Shown: positions 20,139 to 31,911 of the stretch, piece after piece
Position numbering within the stretch: the stretch's first letter is position 1
How the letters are laid out: each line of letters starts with the position of its first letter
Source of the DNA: Agapanthus africanus
Lineage: Eukaryota; Streptophyta; Magnoliopsida; Asparagales; Amaryllidaceae
Assembly: GCA_030015575.1 (NCBI GenBank)
Contig: CM057342.1
Location: 621,827,348 to 621,891,347, forward strand
Length of the DNA: 64,000 bases
Reading direction: 5' to 3'
Made by a program: the position numbers and the translations under genes
Notes under the pieces: model-generated
Databases searched by the model: none
Told to the model about the DNA's origin: nothing
What the model saw: only the letters and a program-made list of their open reading frames with translations

Positions 20139-21522
20139 GCACCCAGGATGTCCTACGATATCGATTTCTATTGGGGGTAAAAACATCAACCGTGCTTTAC
20201 TTAACCTTGGTGCAAGTGTTAACCTGCTTCCATACTCTGTCTATGAGCAGTTAGGGATTGGAAAGTTAAAACCTGCTCATTGCACTCTCCAAATGGCAGA
20301 CCGTTCAATCACCAAAGCTAGGGTGAACTGGAGGATGTGTTGATAAAAGTCGGGGAATTTATATTCCCTGTGGACTTTATTGTTCTCGATACACAACCTG
20401 TAGCAAACCCAAGGAACCAAATTTCGGTGATTCTGGGTCGACCATTCCTTGCCACTTCCAATGCTGTCATTAACTGTCGAAACGGTTCAATGAACCTATC
20501 TTTTAGAAAAATGACAATTGAACTTAACATATATAAAATTGGAAGTCAGCCGTCTGAACCCTCTGCTCACATACTTGATGTCTGTTCTGTCCACGGGATT
20601 GCTCCCGAAAGTTGCGAAGTTGATGAACTTTGCTTTGAAGATCTCGATGACACTAGCACATCAATGTTTGATCTTGCACATCTTAGTGAGGACACTCTTT
20701 CCACTCTTGAGTCTGAAACTCTTGACTCATCACTTTCCGAGTCTGTATCCTATGCAGGCTACGAACTTTTTCGTGACTCTGAATATCATTCGATAACCCC
20801 ACCTTCTATAGTTTCTCCGCCAGCATTAGATCTCAAACTTTTACCTTCTCATCTTAAATATGCATATTTAGGTGAGAATGAGTCTTTACCGGTGATCATA
20901 TCCGCTTCCCTAGTCTCAGAGCAAGAGAATGCGCTTTTGACGGTATTGAGATCTAATAGGCAGGCGTTTGGTTGGACTATGGCTGACATCAAAGGGATTA
21001 GTCCCTTGATAGTTGAACATCATATACATCTGATGGATGAAACCAAGCCAACCCGAGAAGCACAGAGACGGTCGAACCCCGTCATGAAGGAGGCGGTGAA
21101 GAAAGAAATCGTCAACGCCTTGACAATGGTATCATTTACCCAATCTCCGATAGCCAATGGGTAAGTCCAATTCATGTTGTCCCTAAGAAATCTGGCATCA
21201 TGGTCATAACAAATGAGGAAAATGAGTTAATCCATACACGCACTCAAACTAGGTGGCATGTATGTACTGATTATAGAAAACTCAATGCCGCAACGAGAAA
21301 AGACCACTTTCCTCTTCCTTTCATTGACCAGATGTTGGAACGCTTAGCTGGACGGGAATGTTACTGCTTCATGGATGGAAACTCTGGCTATAACCAGGTC
21401 CCTATTACCAAAAAGGATCAAGATAAAACCACATTTACTTGTCCTTTTGGTACTTTTGCTTATAGACGCATGCCCATTGGGTTAAGCAATGCTCCCGCTG
21501 CATTTCAGCGGTGTATGATGGG
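20098..21522 (+). pseudogene. Athila protease and first half of reverse transcriptase, frameshifted
   Basis: Protease sequence (SISIGGKNINRALLNLGAS) starts in a frame different from gag, and the frame shifts again near 20337. The usual catalytic aspartate before LGAS is asparagine here. The open frame 20337-21164 covers the protease end (ILGRPFLATSNAVINC) and the linker to RT (LLPSHLKYAYLG, GWTMADIKGISP). A further shift near 21118 precedes RT motifs at 21200-21522 (CTDYRKLNAAT, MPIGLSNAPAAFQRCMM). The frame is then cut by element B and continues at 31912. Confidence 0.9.
21518..21522. repeat. Left target-site duplication of element B
   Basis: ATGGG recurs at 31912-31916. It falls inside the Athila RT reading frame, so the two halves of RT match up exactly across B. 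Confidence 0.97.
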
Positions 21523-23741
21523 TGTTAGTTATATGTATGCCCTAGAGGCCATTACTGTACATAGGATGTATATTGTAGTGGATGCTGGGACATATATAGG
21601 GAGGACTTTCTCGCTCGACATGATAGTATGCTATCTGGTTGATCTTTACCTTAACGTGTATACTGTTTGTCTCTCTGTTACATGTTGGTAAAGCCCTTAG
21701 GATGTGTACTTGACTACCTGGATTATGATGCGGATCATACTAGTGGGGACATGGTAGTCTATAAGTACATCCTTCAAAGTCCCTAGTCGTGGGTGTATCG
21801 AGACGGGGCATCGATATACCAGAGTAGACTAGCGTGTACCTTCTCGACCCATACAGATGGGCGATGGATGATCCCATATCCATCGGTGTTTGACATCAGA
21901 GGTGATATATGGGTGCTCAGTAGAGACTGGGTACACTGGACGGACTCGCCGAGAACTCCCAGATGGTATTATACCTCACGTCAGATGGCAGTTCTCTGGT
22001 GACACTGGTACAGGTTAGTCTGTTGACCCGAGATCGTCATAGAGTCTTGTGTGGTTCCCACTGTGCTTTGATTTCCATCTTACCACGTCCAAGAGGGCAT
22101 GCAAAACGGTGGTTTTTGGGTACAGTCCCGAGTCACATGGAGGCAATGAGCGATAGGAGGGGATTCGTCTCTCCCGGTATAGGGGGTTGATGTTGCGCTG
22201 TGTTCGATTGGCTATAACAGGAAATCCCTGGCCAGGGTTGCTGAGATTTACTGGTAAGTGTTACCAGTAGTTTCTCGAACAGTTATAGACCTCATATCGA
22301 CACGACTTATTGAGCTATTGGGGTCTGACGTTTACCACCCCTAGGCGAGATATGCGACATATCAGACGATCAGACCGGACTGTACGGTAGTGTTACTGGT
22401 CGGATTCACTGGAGTGTGAGCGGGCTTGCTCGTCGATCTTCAGATCGCTCAATACCCGGGTGGCCGTTACGTTTAGCAGACCGCTTGCGGCTTGTGGATG
22501 CTTGATATGATCATCATCTGCTGCCGGCGTATTGACGAGTCTTTAGAGTCCTACACAGAGGTTTCCTGGCTCAAGCGAAACGAAATAGGAGCGCATATGA
22601 GATATGTGCGGGACCGAGAATAATACGAGTATGTGATACTGTATTCGATTCTCGTGATGTGACATTGATCGGTTATATGCGATATAGCCGGGTTATCGGA
22701 TCAAGTGTTGATTCGATAAGATGTTACTAATGATACCAGTCGGTTATGTGCGTCATGACCGGATCGTTAAATCAAGTGTTGATTTAATGATTTAATGCAT
22801 AATTATATATTTGATATATTACTTTGCATTAACTAGTATCGGTTCACTTTAAATGGATTTTCTCACTCGCATGTGCGCATTGCATATGCGATATGATTTT
22901 GTGCACTTGCTTGTATCATGTTTGATGATACATGCCTTTTTAGTTAAGTGTATAGAATTAAACCTTGGTTAATGGAATGGTTAGGGTTTACTATTTGATT
23001 ATTCATTTATTTATTTATTTGTTTATTCATTTTGGGAAAAGCAAAAAGGGAAAAATGGATGCTAGTTTTGTTTTGTTCATGAATCTTCATGAAGGTTTGA
23101 ATAAAGGTAACCATTTTTGTCTCATGCTTAACTTAACCATTCCACATAACCATGATTGACTCTCTACACCTAACTATGGTTCTATTATGATAAGAATGAA
23201 TTTCTTTTCTCATTTTTTATAATTCTTATCATAATAACATTCTTCTTCTTCTTCATTTTTCAAGTGAAGAAAACCTAAGTCCATCAATGGTGATTGATGA
23301 TTAAGAGTGAGAAATCCAATTCTAAAGTCTACCCACTTCCTATTTCTTCATCCTCTACCTCTTGCCAAGTAGTAGAGTGTGTTTCCTTCATAAGTTTTCA
23401 TGACTTGGTGAAGGTGGAGCTTGATCTTTCGATGCCTCGACGTAGATCATCTTCGGCATGGACATCGACGACCTAGCTTGCCCATTCTCCGACGAAGCCG
23501 ACGCTTGAGCCCGGATTTGATTTGGACAGCGGAGAGGACCTCGTTGCAGAGCTATGGAGGTGGAGCACCGGATCTACAAAGGTTGTATTTCCGTATCTTG
23601 TAGTTAAGTGTTAACTAGTTAGCTTTTTCGCCTAGTTTTCTAGCAAACGATCCGTAGTCGGGTCTCTCGGCACCTAGAATTTTTGAAAATGGCATGTTCG
23701 ATGCCTTGTGAGACCTCTAGTGTGTGCCTAGGAACCCTACA
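21523..23741 (+). repeat. 5' LTR of element B
   Basis: It runs from TGTTAG to CCTACA, 2219 bp. The hairpin array is at 22671-22791. H1 and H2 carry G-U forms of the A stems, and H3 is GGTTATG/CATGACC, in which an A-U pair of A is replaced by G-C. Confidence 0.97.
22671..22791 (+). other. Hairpin array of the B LTR
   Basis: H1 22671-22689, H2 22693-22719, H3 22742-22760 and H4 22763-22791 match those at 1041-1161 in position. H2 here pairs TTATCGGATCAA with TTGATTCGATAA, keeping the stem through one G-U pair. Confidence 0.6.
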
Positions 23742-23742
23742 G

Positions 23743-23755
23743 TGGTATCAGAGCC
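23743..23755 (+). other. Primer-binding site of element B
   Basis: TGGTATCAGAGCC fully matches the plant copia initiator tRNA-Met site and lies one base after the LTR. Confidence 0.93.
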
Positions 23756-23940
23756 TAGCTAGAGCCTTAGGCGAAGTCCAGACGGAATTTGAAGTCCGAA
23801 CGAACCCGAAACACCAAATAAATCTTGCTCTCTGTACTTTTTTGAAAACAGTGAGTTTTTCCAAATTAAAAATTGCTAAAAAATTCAGCAGGGAAAAATA
23901 AGAATTACGGTGCAAAAAGTTTCTGGTGAACAGTAATTTT

Positions 23941-23990
23941 CGCGGCGGATCCGCGGCAGAAGCATGGCGTCTGCGGCGGATCAGCGGTCC
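23941..23990 (+). repeat. GC-rich palindromes in the B leader
   Basis: The block contains GCGGATCCGCGG, followed by a second half GCGGCGGATCAGCGG. The 12-mer GCGGATCCGCGG also occurs, as its reverse complement, in the Athila LTR at 15698. Confidence 0.8.
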
Positions 23991-26243
23991 CTTGATGACG
24001 TCAGCCCTGTTCCTTTGCACAGTAATTCCTAGTTCAAAGAGCTGAGTTTTCTGGGAATTTTTAATATTTATTCAAGAGTTGAATTTTTCTGCTGTGTTTT
24101 TGGGGATTCGGTGTTTCGATTGGAGTATCAAATTTTGTCTATGTGGCTTTCCGGATAAATTTTAGAATATGTTAAAAAGTTCGACCGGATATAAATACCC
24201 AATTTTTCCCCTGTCGGGAAATTTCCAAGTGTTGGATTTTTCCGTAGTTTAACGACGTTCTAAGTAGTGCAAGTAACGCGATGGTCCCTCTAGAAGACAA
24301 CAAACCTTAACTCGATTATGTGACCGTCTTGAACTGCCCTTTGAACCTTCGGGTTTGGGGCAGTACGGCGTGCCACATGTGAGGCGTTGGCTTGACCCTT
24401 CTACGGCTGGACCGTTGGTACTGAGGCACGAACGGAATGTTGTTAGACTTATTTCATGTGTTGAGCTGTATCGGGAAAACTTGGTTGTTCGATTGTTCGA
24501 TCGGAAAGTTTAACATTTTCTATTTATCTGGAATGGGATACAATAATTGGAATTCACAAAAAGTTATGAGATAACTGAATGAATATTATAAACATAGCAG
24601 TTTAGTCTCACTTGATCGGTTGCCACGGAATTTTGATATGATCAAAAGTCCGTCGCAATCACGTAGCGTACGCGGATACTCGCCGGGTAAACTTAATAGA
24701 CAACCTCACGCCATTGCCCCGACCAAGTGACTGTAGGAGAACCCCGTCGCCGAAAGCATCCGTCCGGGTGCTCGCGGTGGCGGTGTTCCTCCTTGGTGCA
24801 CTTCGTCGACGGTATCGGGGGTGCGGCCGTCTACTGAAGTTTGCGACGAGCATTCGATCAGTTTTTCGGGAATCTTGTTGAATTGCCCGACTTAGTATTG
24901 AAAAGTGTTTTCGATAATGAGACTAAAATGCGGGGTTTATAATTGTTAGGCATGCGATGTCTAAGTAATTCATTTGATCAGGCATGCGATGTCTGAGGTG
25001 GTTGCGGATTCCAACTGTTGTAGTTTTACACTTTCTTTTCTGTGACCGTAAGTGTAATATGTGATATCGCCGGTTTCGTTGCTATATGTCAACGACAATT
25101 GGGATGCGCATATTTACTTACGTTGATGACATGTGATGTTATGTGTTGCTGGATATGTTATATTGGATCGTCGTGTTTGAATAGCCGGGGGTTTTTATGT
25201 GAGATGAGTGTTTTTCATTTTCATTCATGTAAAAACTTGTATGTAATATTCTTTTATTGGGGCGCTTCCAGGTTGCGGAAGTTGTCACCGTTTGTATATT
25301 ATTTACTTTTCCGCACTAGGATAGACCCAAGGAGGAGGGCACAAGTAACCGGGTTCTGGAGTCCAGTGGGAGACCAACTCGAGGAGTCGAGTCCGGGTCT
25401 CCTAACTCCAGAATTGGTAGGGTTGCTTGCCGCTCTCGTAGGGGTCTAGGGGTGTGGGTTTGGCTATTCATCGCGACCGTGGAATCCGTGTTTTATACTG
25501 GCTCGTATTGAAAACACGGACGTCCTAGTATATCCAATGTTTCATATGTTTCTTCTGCTGCGATATCTGTGATGTGATCATGTGATGTTCTGTGATAGAT
25601 ACTGTATATAGTATATATGATATATTATATAGACGTTACTTATGTTTTACACCCGCGCTAGCCCTGCCCCGCTCTGTCGTTAGTTACCTAACCTAACGGT
25701 GCACGAGGGGACATCGAGGCGAATGCGGATGGCATAAGTGTATGTCGTATTTATCTGTGATGTTTAGGTACTTAAATGATGGGACTTCATTAATGTGATT
25801 AATGAAATAAAAGAAACCTAAGATGTTGTAGAATCGAATTTCAAAATAAAACAGGTAGCTACAGTTCTTGCTTTGCACAGGGGTATATGAGATATATCCT
25901 GCACCTTATTCGATGAGGAAAGGACCGAGATCCCTTTACCGGGAGTGACTCCTTTAGCAATAACTGGCAGATGCTACACATTCGGTTTGTCTTTTGATTG
26001 CTTTTAAGAGTTTTTGCTTTGCACAGAGATATATGTGATATATCCCGCACCTCATTCGACGAGGAAAGGACCGACGATCCCTTCACCGGGAGTGACTCCT
26101 TTAGCAAAACTAGAAAAGCCTCAAAAACACTCCATTTTTTAAAATCATTTAATTCTACAACGATATAAAGTTCATTACGCAAAAGGTTTTCTTAAAAACC
26201 TGTCGTAGCCCTCCGTCATTTCAGATAGGTAATAGTTAGTATT

Positions 26244-26456
26244 CGTGCTGCGTTTGTTGACTCAGTCAAGGCGTAGTGTGCGGTAGCTGATTATTGCTTA
26301 TCTGCAAAGCATATGATGCGATTGGATTAGGGTAGTCGTGCGGCCTTGTTGACTCAGTCAAGGGTCGTGCGGGTGGGTTTAATTCAATCGAGAAATGACG
26401 GGTTGAACTTTACTTGCGGTCTATGGTTTGTTGACTCAGTCAAGGTCATAGATCGC
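26244..26456 (+). other. Three phased stem-loops SL1-SL3 in the B leader
   Basis: SL1 is 26244-26280, SL2 is 26337-26371 and SL3 is 26416-26456. All three tops read TTGACTCAGTCAA, a perfect palindrome, where A has TTGGCCTTTGTCAA-type tops. The outer stems CGTGCTGCG/CGTAGTGTG, CGTGCGGC/GTCGTGCG and GCGGTCTATG/CATAGATCGC pair completely if G-U is allowed. TTGAC/GTCAA is also a W-box pair, so a DNA role is possible. Confidence 0.75.
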
Positions 26457-26930
26457 ATGGGGCAAAATATTATCGGGAATTTCAAGTGTTGAAATTTGCA
26501 ATGAGATTGCATACCTTCTATGAGATAGTTGGATCCCGATACCCGCTGCGAGTAAGAGTTACTCCTGGGAGAGTTTTATACATTACAATTAGCCGATCAA
26601 GTAGGTGTCTAGAAAGGTGTCAACGGGGTTACGCCTCTGGGAAAACGAGGTTTACATTAATTAGGTTCGTGCGAAAGCACGGGGGACCTCCCTCAAAGTA
26701 CCGACACTGGCCTGGCTGAAAGATTGGCGAACTTTTAGTGTGTAATTAATCCCGGCTAGTCTTTCCTTTTAGGGTTTGAAGGAAGATTTGATAAAAATCA
26801 GTGGGAGCCATCCTGATTAGATAAAATAATAACCAATCTATTCTTGAAAGAGCGCACGCTGAGTGTTTTCTTCTCTCTCTCTCCAGGTAGCGACCATATC
26901 ACGCCTTAATCAAGATAATAATACGGATTA

Positions 26931-29681
26931 TTGACCGAACCCGCTTGTTATACTGAGCTGGGGAACGTTGGTCCCGCTCCAACTTATAATTGTTATAAGA
27001 CAGAGCAGGAAATTGGGGAATACCATATTTCCCGTGCCGCCCAAACGAAGAGAGTGCATGCTGATGCATCATCTTCGGGTGTGTTCATTATACAGAACTG
27101 TTTCTCAGTATCCTCCAAATCCTGGGTATATGATACCGGATCAGGATCCCAGATATGTAATCTGTTATATAGGGCTACAGATAGGTAGAGAACTGAGAAC
27201 GGGTGATAAGTTTCATGAGGCAGAAAACGGGGCAAGTGTTGCAGCCAAGTCTGTTGGTCACTGTCACCCTGTATTACCAATACATTGATTCTGAACGAAT
27301 GTTGTTAGATACCGAACCTGACATACAAAATCATATCAGTCTCTTTATAAGTAAAGAAATGATAAAATTTTGTATTGTTGGATAATGTTTTGAACATTTC
27401 CTATATCAAAAGTTGATCGGTTCAGGCACGTTATCTAAAAGCGTTGATGTTCTAAATCAAACTACAGTTCTTATTATATGGAACACACACAAGAGGAAGA
27501 GTTCAGAAATGAACGAATTCTTCTTGAGGCATTGTAGACTAGGTCAGATCAATGTGACCCGACTAGCTAGAGTTACATATAGATGCATATTTAAATTAGT
27601 TTGAATTTACATCTTGTGAAACTCGCCAGTCATGTCACAAAGATAAGATGACCACAGCTCCGTTTACTGGAAACAGAGAAAGAGTTAGTGAACTCTTGGG
27701 ATGATACATGTTGATGTATGTAGGTCCCCTGTCTACACATGCCAAGACCGGTTCTTAGTACTTCATTACATTCTCTGATAATCTCTCAAGATTCAGACAT
27801 ATGTTCCTGTTGAAACATGAGTCCGAACCTTTTGAGATATTCACAGAATATAAGCGAGAAGTAGAGAACCAATACGAGTATAAGTATTATGTCCTTTGAT
27901 GAGATCAAGGAGGAGAATACATGTGCACGGAAATCCTGGATTATTCTAAAGGAGAAAGAGATTCTCTCTCAGCATTACTCCTCTGTATACACCATAGCAC
28001 GATGGTATATCGGGGCGGAGCAATCACACCCTATATGATATGGTGTGCTCTATGATGAGTACTCCTGAGTTACCTGTTTCCTTTTGGGTGTTATGCACTT
28101 GAGAAGTTGCATACCTATTGAATAGGGTTCGAATCAAATCAGTTGCCTACCATTTCATATGTGATATGGAAAGGGAAGAGCCCATGTCTTAAGTTAGTTA
28201 ATATTTGGGGTTGTCCGGCCTATGTCTAAAAGGCAAAATCCGGACAAGCTCGAGGCAAGGTCTGTTATGTAGAACTGGAAATGTTCCAGCTATACAAACT
28301 GCAGCAGATGATTTGATAGAACCGAAGGATTCAGTAGAAACCAACGAACCTCAGCCTCTCCGCCGATCTAGGAGGGTTCCTCACCCACCTGAGAGATACT
28401 TCGTTTTCTCTATGACAGTGGGAGCGAGGATTGCATCATGAGATGATGACCCAACTAGCTTCGAGCAGGCCATCGAGAGTAAGACTCTGTAAGAATGGCT
28501 GGATGTTTAACGATCTGAGATGGAATCCTTATACACCAACAAAGTATGGACTTTGGTTGCTATATCTGAAGGGTTAAATCCCCATCAGGAGCGAGTATAT
28601 CTTGAGAAGATTACTTGGTGTAGATGGAAAAGTTGAGACTTTCAAAGCTAGACTTGTTAAAGGTTTTTGTCATCAACCAGGCGTGGATAATGATGAAACC
28701 TTTTCAGTGCCTATGCTTAAGTCCATCCAGATCCTACTTGCCACGGCTACATACCATAACTACGATATCTGGCGGTTGGGTGTCATGACTGCTTTTCTAA
28801 ATGATGTTTTAGAAGAGTGCGTCTATAAGTACACAGCCAGAGGGCCTCGTAGATAGTGGGAGCAGCGGAAACGTATGCAAGATGTTTTATATGATAAAGC
28901 AGGCATCGCGGAGTTGGAACATCTGTTTTGATGAAGTAGTCAAAGAGTTTGACATCATCAAAATGGTAGATGAACCTTGTATATACAAAAAGGTAGTAGG
29001 GAGTATGGTGACGATCCTCGTAGAGTACGTGGATGACATACTCTTGATAGGGAAGGAGTTTCCTATGCTACGCTCGATCAATCTCCGCTTATCACAATGA
29101 CTCTCCACATAGGATCAAAGTGATACCCACTAAATCCTGGATTTTGGATCTATGAGATAGATCTAAATGGATGTTAGGATTCTCACTAGTTGTAGTGAGA
29201 CGGTATCAATCGATCCTGGGGAGAATCACTGGAAGTGTTCCAGGGTGATAAAGACGACTGAATGTCAGTTGCAGGCATTGTCTTTACCCTCAGTGAAGGG
29301 ACGGTATGTTGGAAGAGTTCCAAACTAGACACCGTGACATACTAGACGATAAAGGCAGCATACATCGCTACTTAAGATGCTACCAAAGAGGCTGTTTGGG
29401 TGTATATTGGTTCATGAGATGAACTATGTTCCTCCCATTGTGTGACAATGGAGTTGTGGCTTATGTCAAGGAACGCCGGTCCCATCAGTGATCCAGACAT
29501 ATTCTAAGGCAGTATCACTTGATCATGGAGATGGTTGATCTCCAGGGAGATCGAGGTTAGGAGAGTAGACTCAGAGGACAACACAGCGGATCCACTCACA
29601 AAGGCCTGTTCCCAGGGAGAGACTTTTAAGGGATGGTTGAGTATGAGATACTACAACTACTGCTACAGATGGCCCTAGTGC
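26931..29681 (+). pseudogene. Degenerate copia pol of element B
   Basis: It has the same order as in A. Protease is at 26931-27188 with SWVYDTGSGSQICN. The integrase zinc remnant is near 27530 (RHCRLGQINVTRLA). The linker PLRRSRRVPHPPERY is near 28355. RT carries IKQASRSWN and YVDD (29026-29037). RNase H remnants reach the polypurine tract. In-frame stops and a frameshift near 28831 sit where A and E have theirs. Given the near-identical LTRs, these defects cannot all have arisen after insertion. Confidence 0.9.
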
Positions 29682-29692
29682 AAGTGGGAGAT
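29682..29692 (+). other. Polypurine tract of element B
   Basis: AAGTGGGAGAT directly precedes TGTTAG of the 3' LTR. Confidence 0.88.
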
Positions 29693-31911
29693 TGTTAGTT
29701 ATATGTATGCCCTAGAGGCCATTACTGTACATAGGATGTATATTGTAGTGGATGCTGGGACATATATAGGGAGGACTTTCTCGCTCGACATGATAGTATG
29801 CTATCTGGTTGATCTTTACCTTAACGTGTATACTGTTTGTCTCTCTGTTACATGTTGGTAAAGCCCTTAGGATGTGTACTTGATTACCTGGATTATGATG
29901 CGGATCATACTAGTGGGGACATGGTAGTCTATAAGTACATCCTTCAAAGTCCCTAGTCATGGGTGTATCGAGACGGGGCATCGATATACCAGAGTAGACT
30001 AGCGTGTACCTTCTCGACCCATACAGATGGGCGATGGATGATCCCATATCCATCGGTGTTTGACATCAGAGGTGATATACGGGTGCTCAGTAGAGACTGG
30101 GTACACTGGACGGACTCGCCGAGAACTCCCAGATGGTATTATACCTCACGTCAGATGGCAGTTCTCTGGTGACACTGGTACAGGTTAGTCTGTTGACCCG
30201 AGATCGTCATAGAGTCTTGTGTGGTTCCCACTGTGCTTTGATTTCCATCTTACCACGTCCAAGAGGGCATGCAAAACGGTGGTTTTTGGGTACAGTCCCG
30301 AGTCACACGGAGGCAATGAGCGATAGGAGGGGATTCGTCTCTCCCGGTATAGGGGGTTGATGTTGCGCTGTGTTCGATTGGCTATAACAGGAAATCCCTG
30401 GCCAGGGTTGCTGAGATTTACTGGTAAGTGTTACCAGTAGTTTCTCGAACAGTTATAGACCTCATATCGACACGACTTATTGAGCTATTGGGGTCTGACG
30501 TTTACCACCCCTAGGCGAGATATGCGACATATCAGACGATCAGACCGGACTGTACGGTAGTGTTACTGGTCGGATTCACTGGAGTGTGAGCGGGCTTGCT
30601 CGTCGATCTTCAGATCGCTCAATACCCGGGTGGCCGTTACGTTTAGCAGACCGCTTGCGGCTTGTGGATGCTTGATATGATCATCATCTGCTGCCGGCAT
30701 ATTGACGAGTCTTTAGAGTCCTACACAGAGGTTTCCTGGCTCAAGCGAAACGAAATAGGAGCGCATATGAGATATGTGCGGGACCGAGAATAATACGAGT
30801 ATGTGATACTGTATTCGATTCTCGCGATGTGACATTGATCGGTTATATGCGATATAGCCGGGTTATCGGATCAAGTGTTGATTCGATAAGATGTTACTAA
30901 TGATACCCGTCGGTTATGTGCGTCATGACCGGATTGTTAAATCAAGTGTTGATTTAATGATTTAATGCATAATTATATATTTGATATATTACTTTGCATT
31001 AACTAGTATCGGTTCACTTTAAATGGATTTTCTCACTCGCATGTGCGCATTGCATATGCGATATGATTTTGTGCACTTGCTTGTATCATGTTTGATGATA
31101 CATGCCTTTTTAGTTAAGTGTATAGAATTAAACCTTGGTTAATGGAATGGTTAGGGTTTACTATTTGATTATTCATTTATTTATTTATTTGTTTATTCAT
31201 TTTGGGAAAAGCAAAAAGGGAAAAATGGATGCTAGTTTTGTTTTGTTCATGAATCTTCATGAAGGTTTGAATAAAGGTAACCATTTTTGTCTCATGCTTA
31301 ACTTAACCATTCCACATAACCATGATTGACTCTCTACACCTAACTATGGTTCTATTATGATAAGAATGAATTTCTTTTCTCATTTTTTATAATTCTTATC
31401 ATAATAACATTCTTCTTCTTCTTCATTTTTCAAGTGAAGAAAACCTAAGTCCATCAATGGTGATTGATGATTAAGAGTGAGAAATCCAATTCTAAAGTCT
31501 ACCCACTTCCTATTTCTTCATCCTCTACCTCTTTCCAAGTAGTAGAGTGTGTTTCCTTCACAAGTTTTCATGACTTGGTGAAGGTGGAGCTTGATCTTTC
31601 GATGCCTCGACGTAGATCATCTTCGGTATGGACATAGACGACCTAGCTTGCCCATTCTCCGACGAAGCCGACGCTTGAGCCCGGATTTGATTTGGACAGC
31701 GGAGAGGACCTCGTTGCAGAGCTATGGAGGTGGAGCACCGGATCTACAAAGGTTGTATTTCCGTATCTTGTAGTTAAGTGTTAACTAGTTAGCTTTTTCG
31801 CCTAGTTTTCTAGCAAACGATCCGTAGTCGGGTCTCTCGGCACCTAGAATTTTTCAAAATGGCATGTTCGATGCCTTGTGAGACCTCTAGTGTGTGCCTA
31901 GGAACCCTACA
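29693..31911 (+). repeat. 3' LTR of element B
   Basis: It is 2219 bp, the same length as the 5' copy, with 13 substitutions. It is followed by the second ATGGG target duplication. Confidence 0.97.

Larger units (their letters stand above)
23756..26930 (+). other. Non-coding structured leader of element B
   Basis: It is collinear with the A leader and highly similar. It contains the GC palindrome (23941-23990), TGACGTCA (23996-24003), the duplicated 94 bp box (25868-26107), SL1-SL3 (26244-26456) and a GNRA hairpin (26668-26681). No gag is recognisable, and open frames such as 25042-25449 are conserved only as far as the DNA is. Confidence 0.75.
21523..31911 (+). mobile_element. Copia-type LTR retrotransposon B, complete and non-autonomous
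   Basis: This is a complete 10.4 kb insertion with 2219 bp LTRs on both sides, a consensus primer site, a structured leader, decayed pol and a polypurine tract. I count 13 substitutions and no indels between its LTRs, so insertion was recent. The internal region is a close relative of A and E and shares their pol defects. It has no recognisable gag. Mobilisation must have relied on proteins from another element. Confidence 0.97.
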
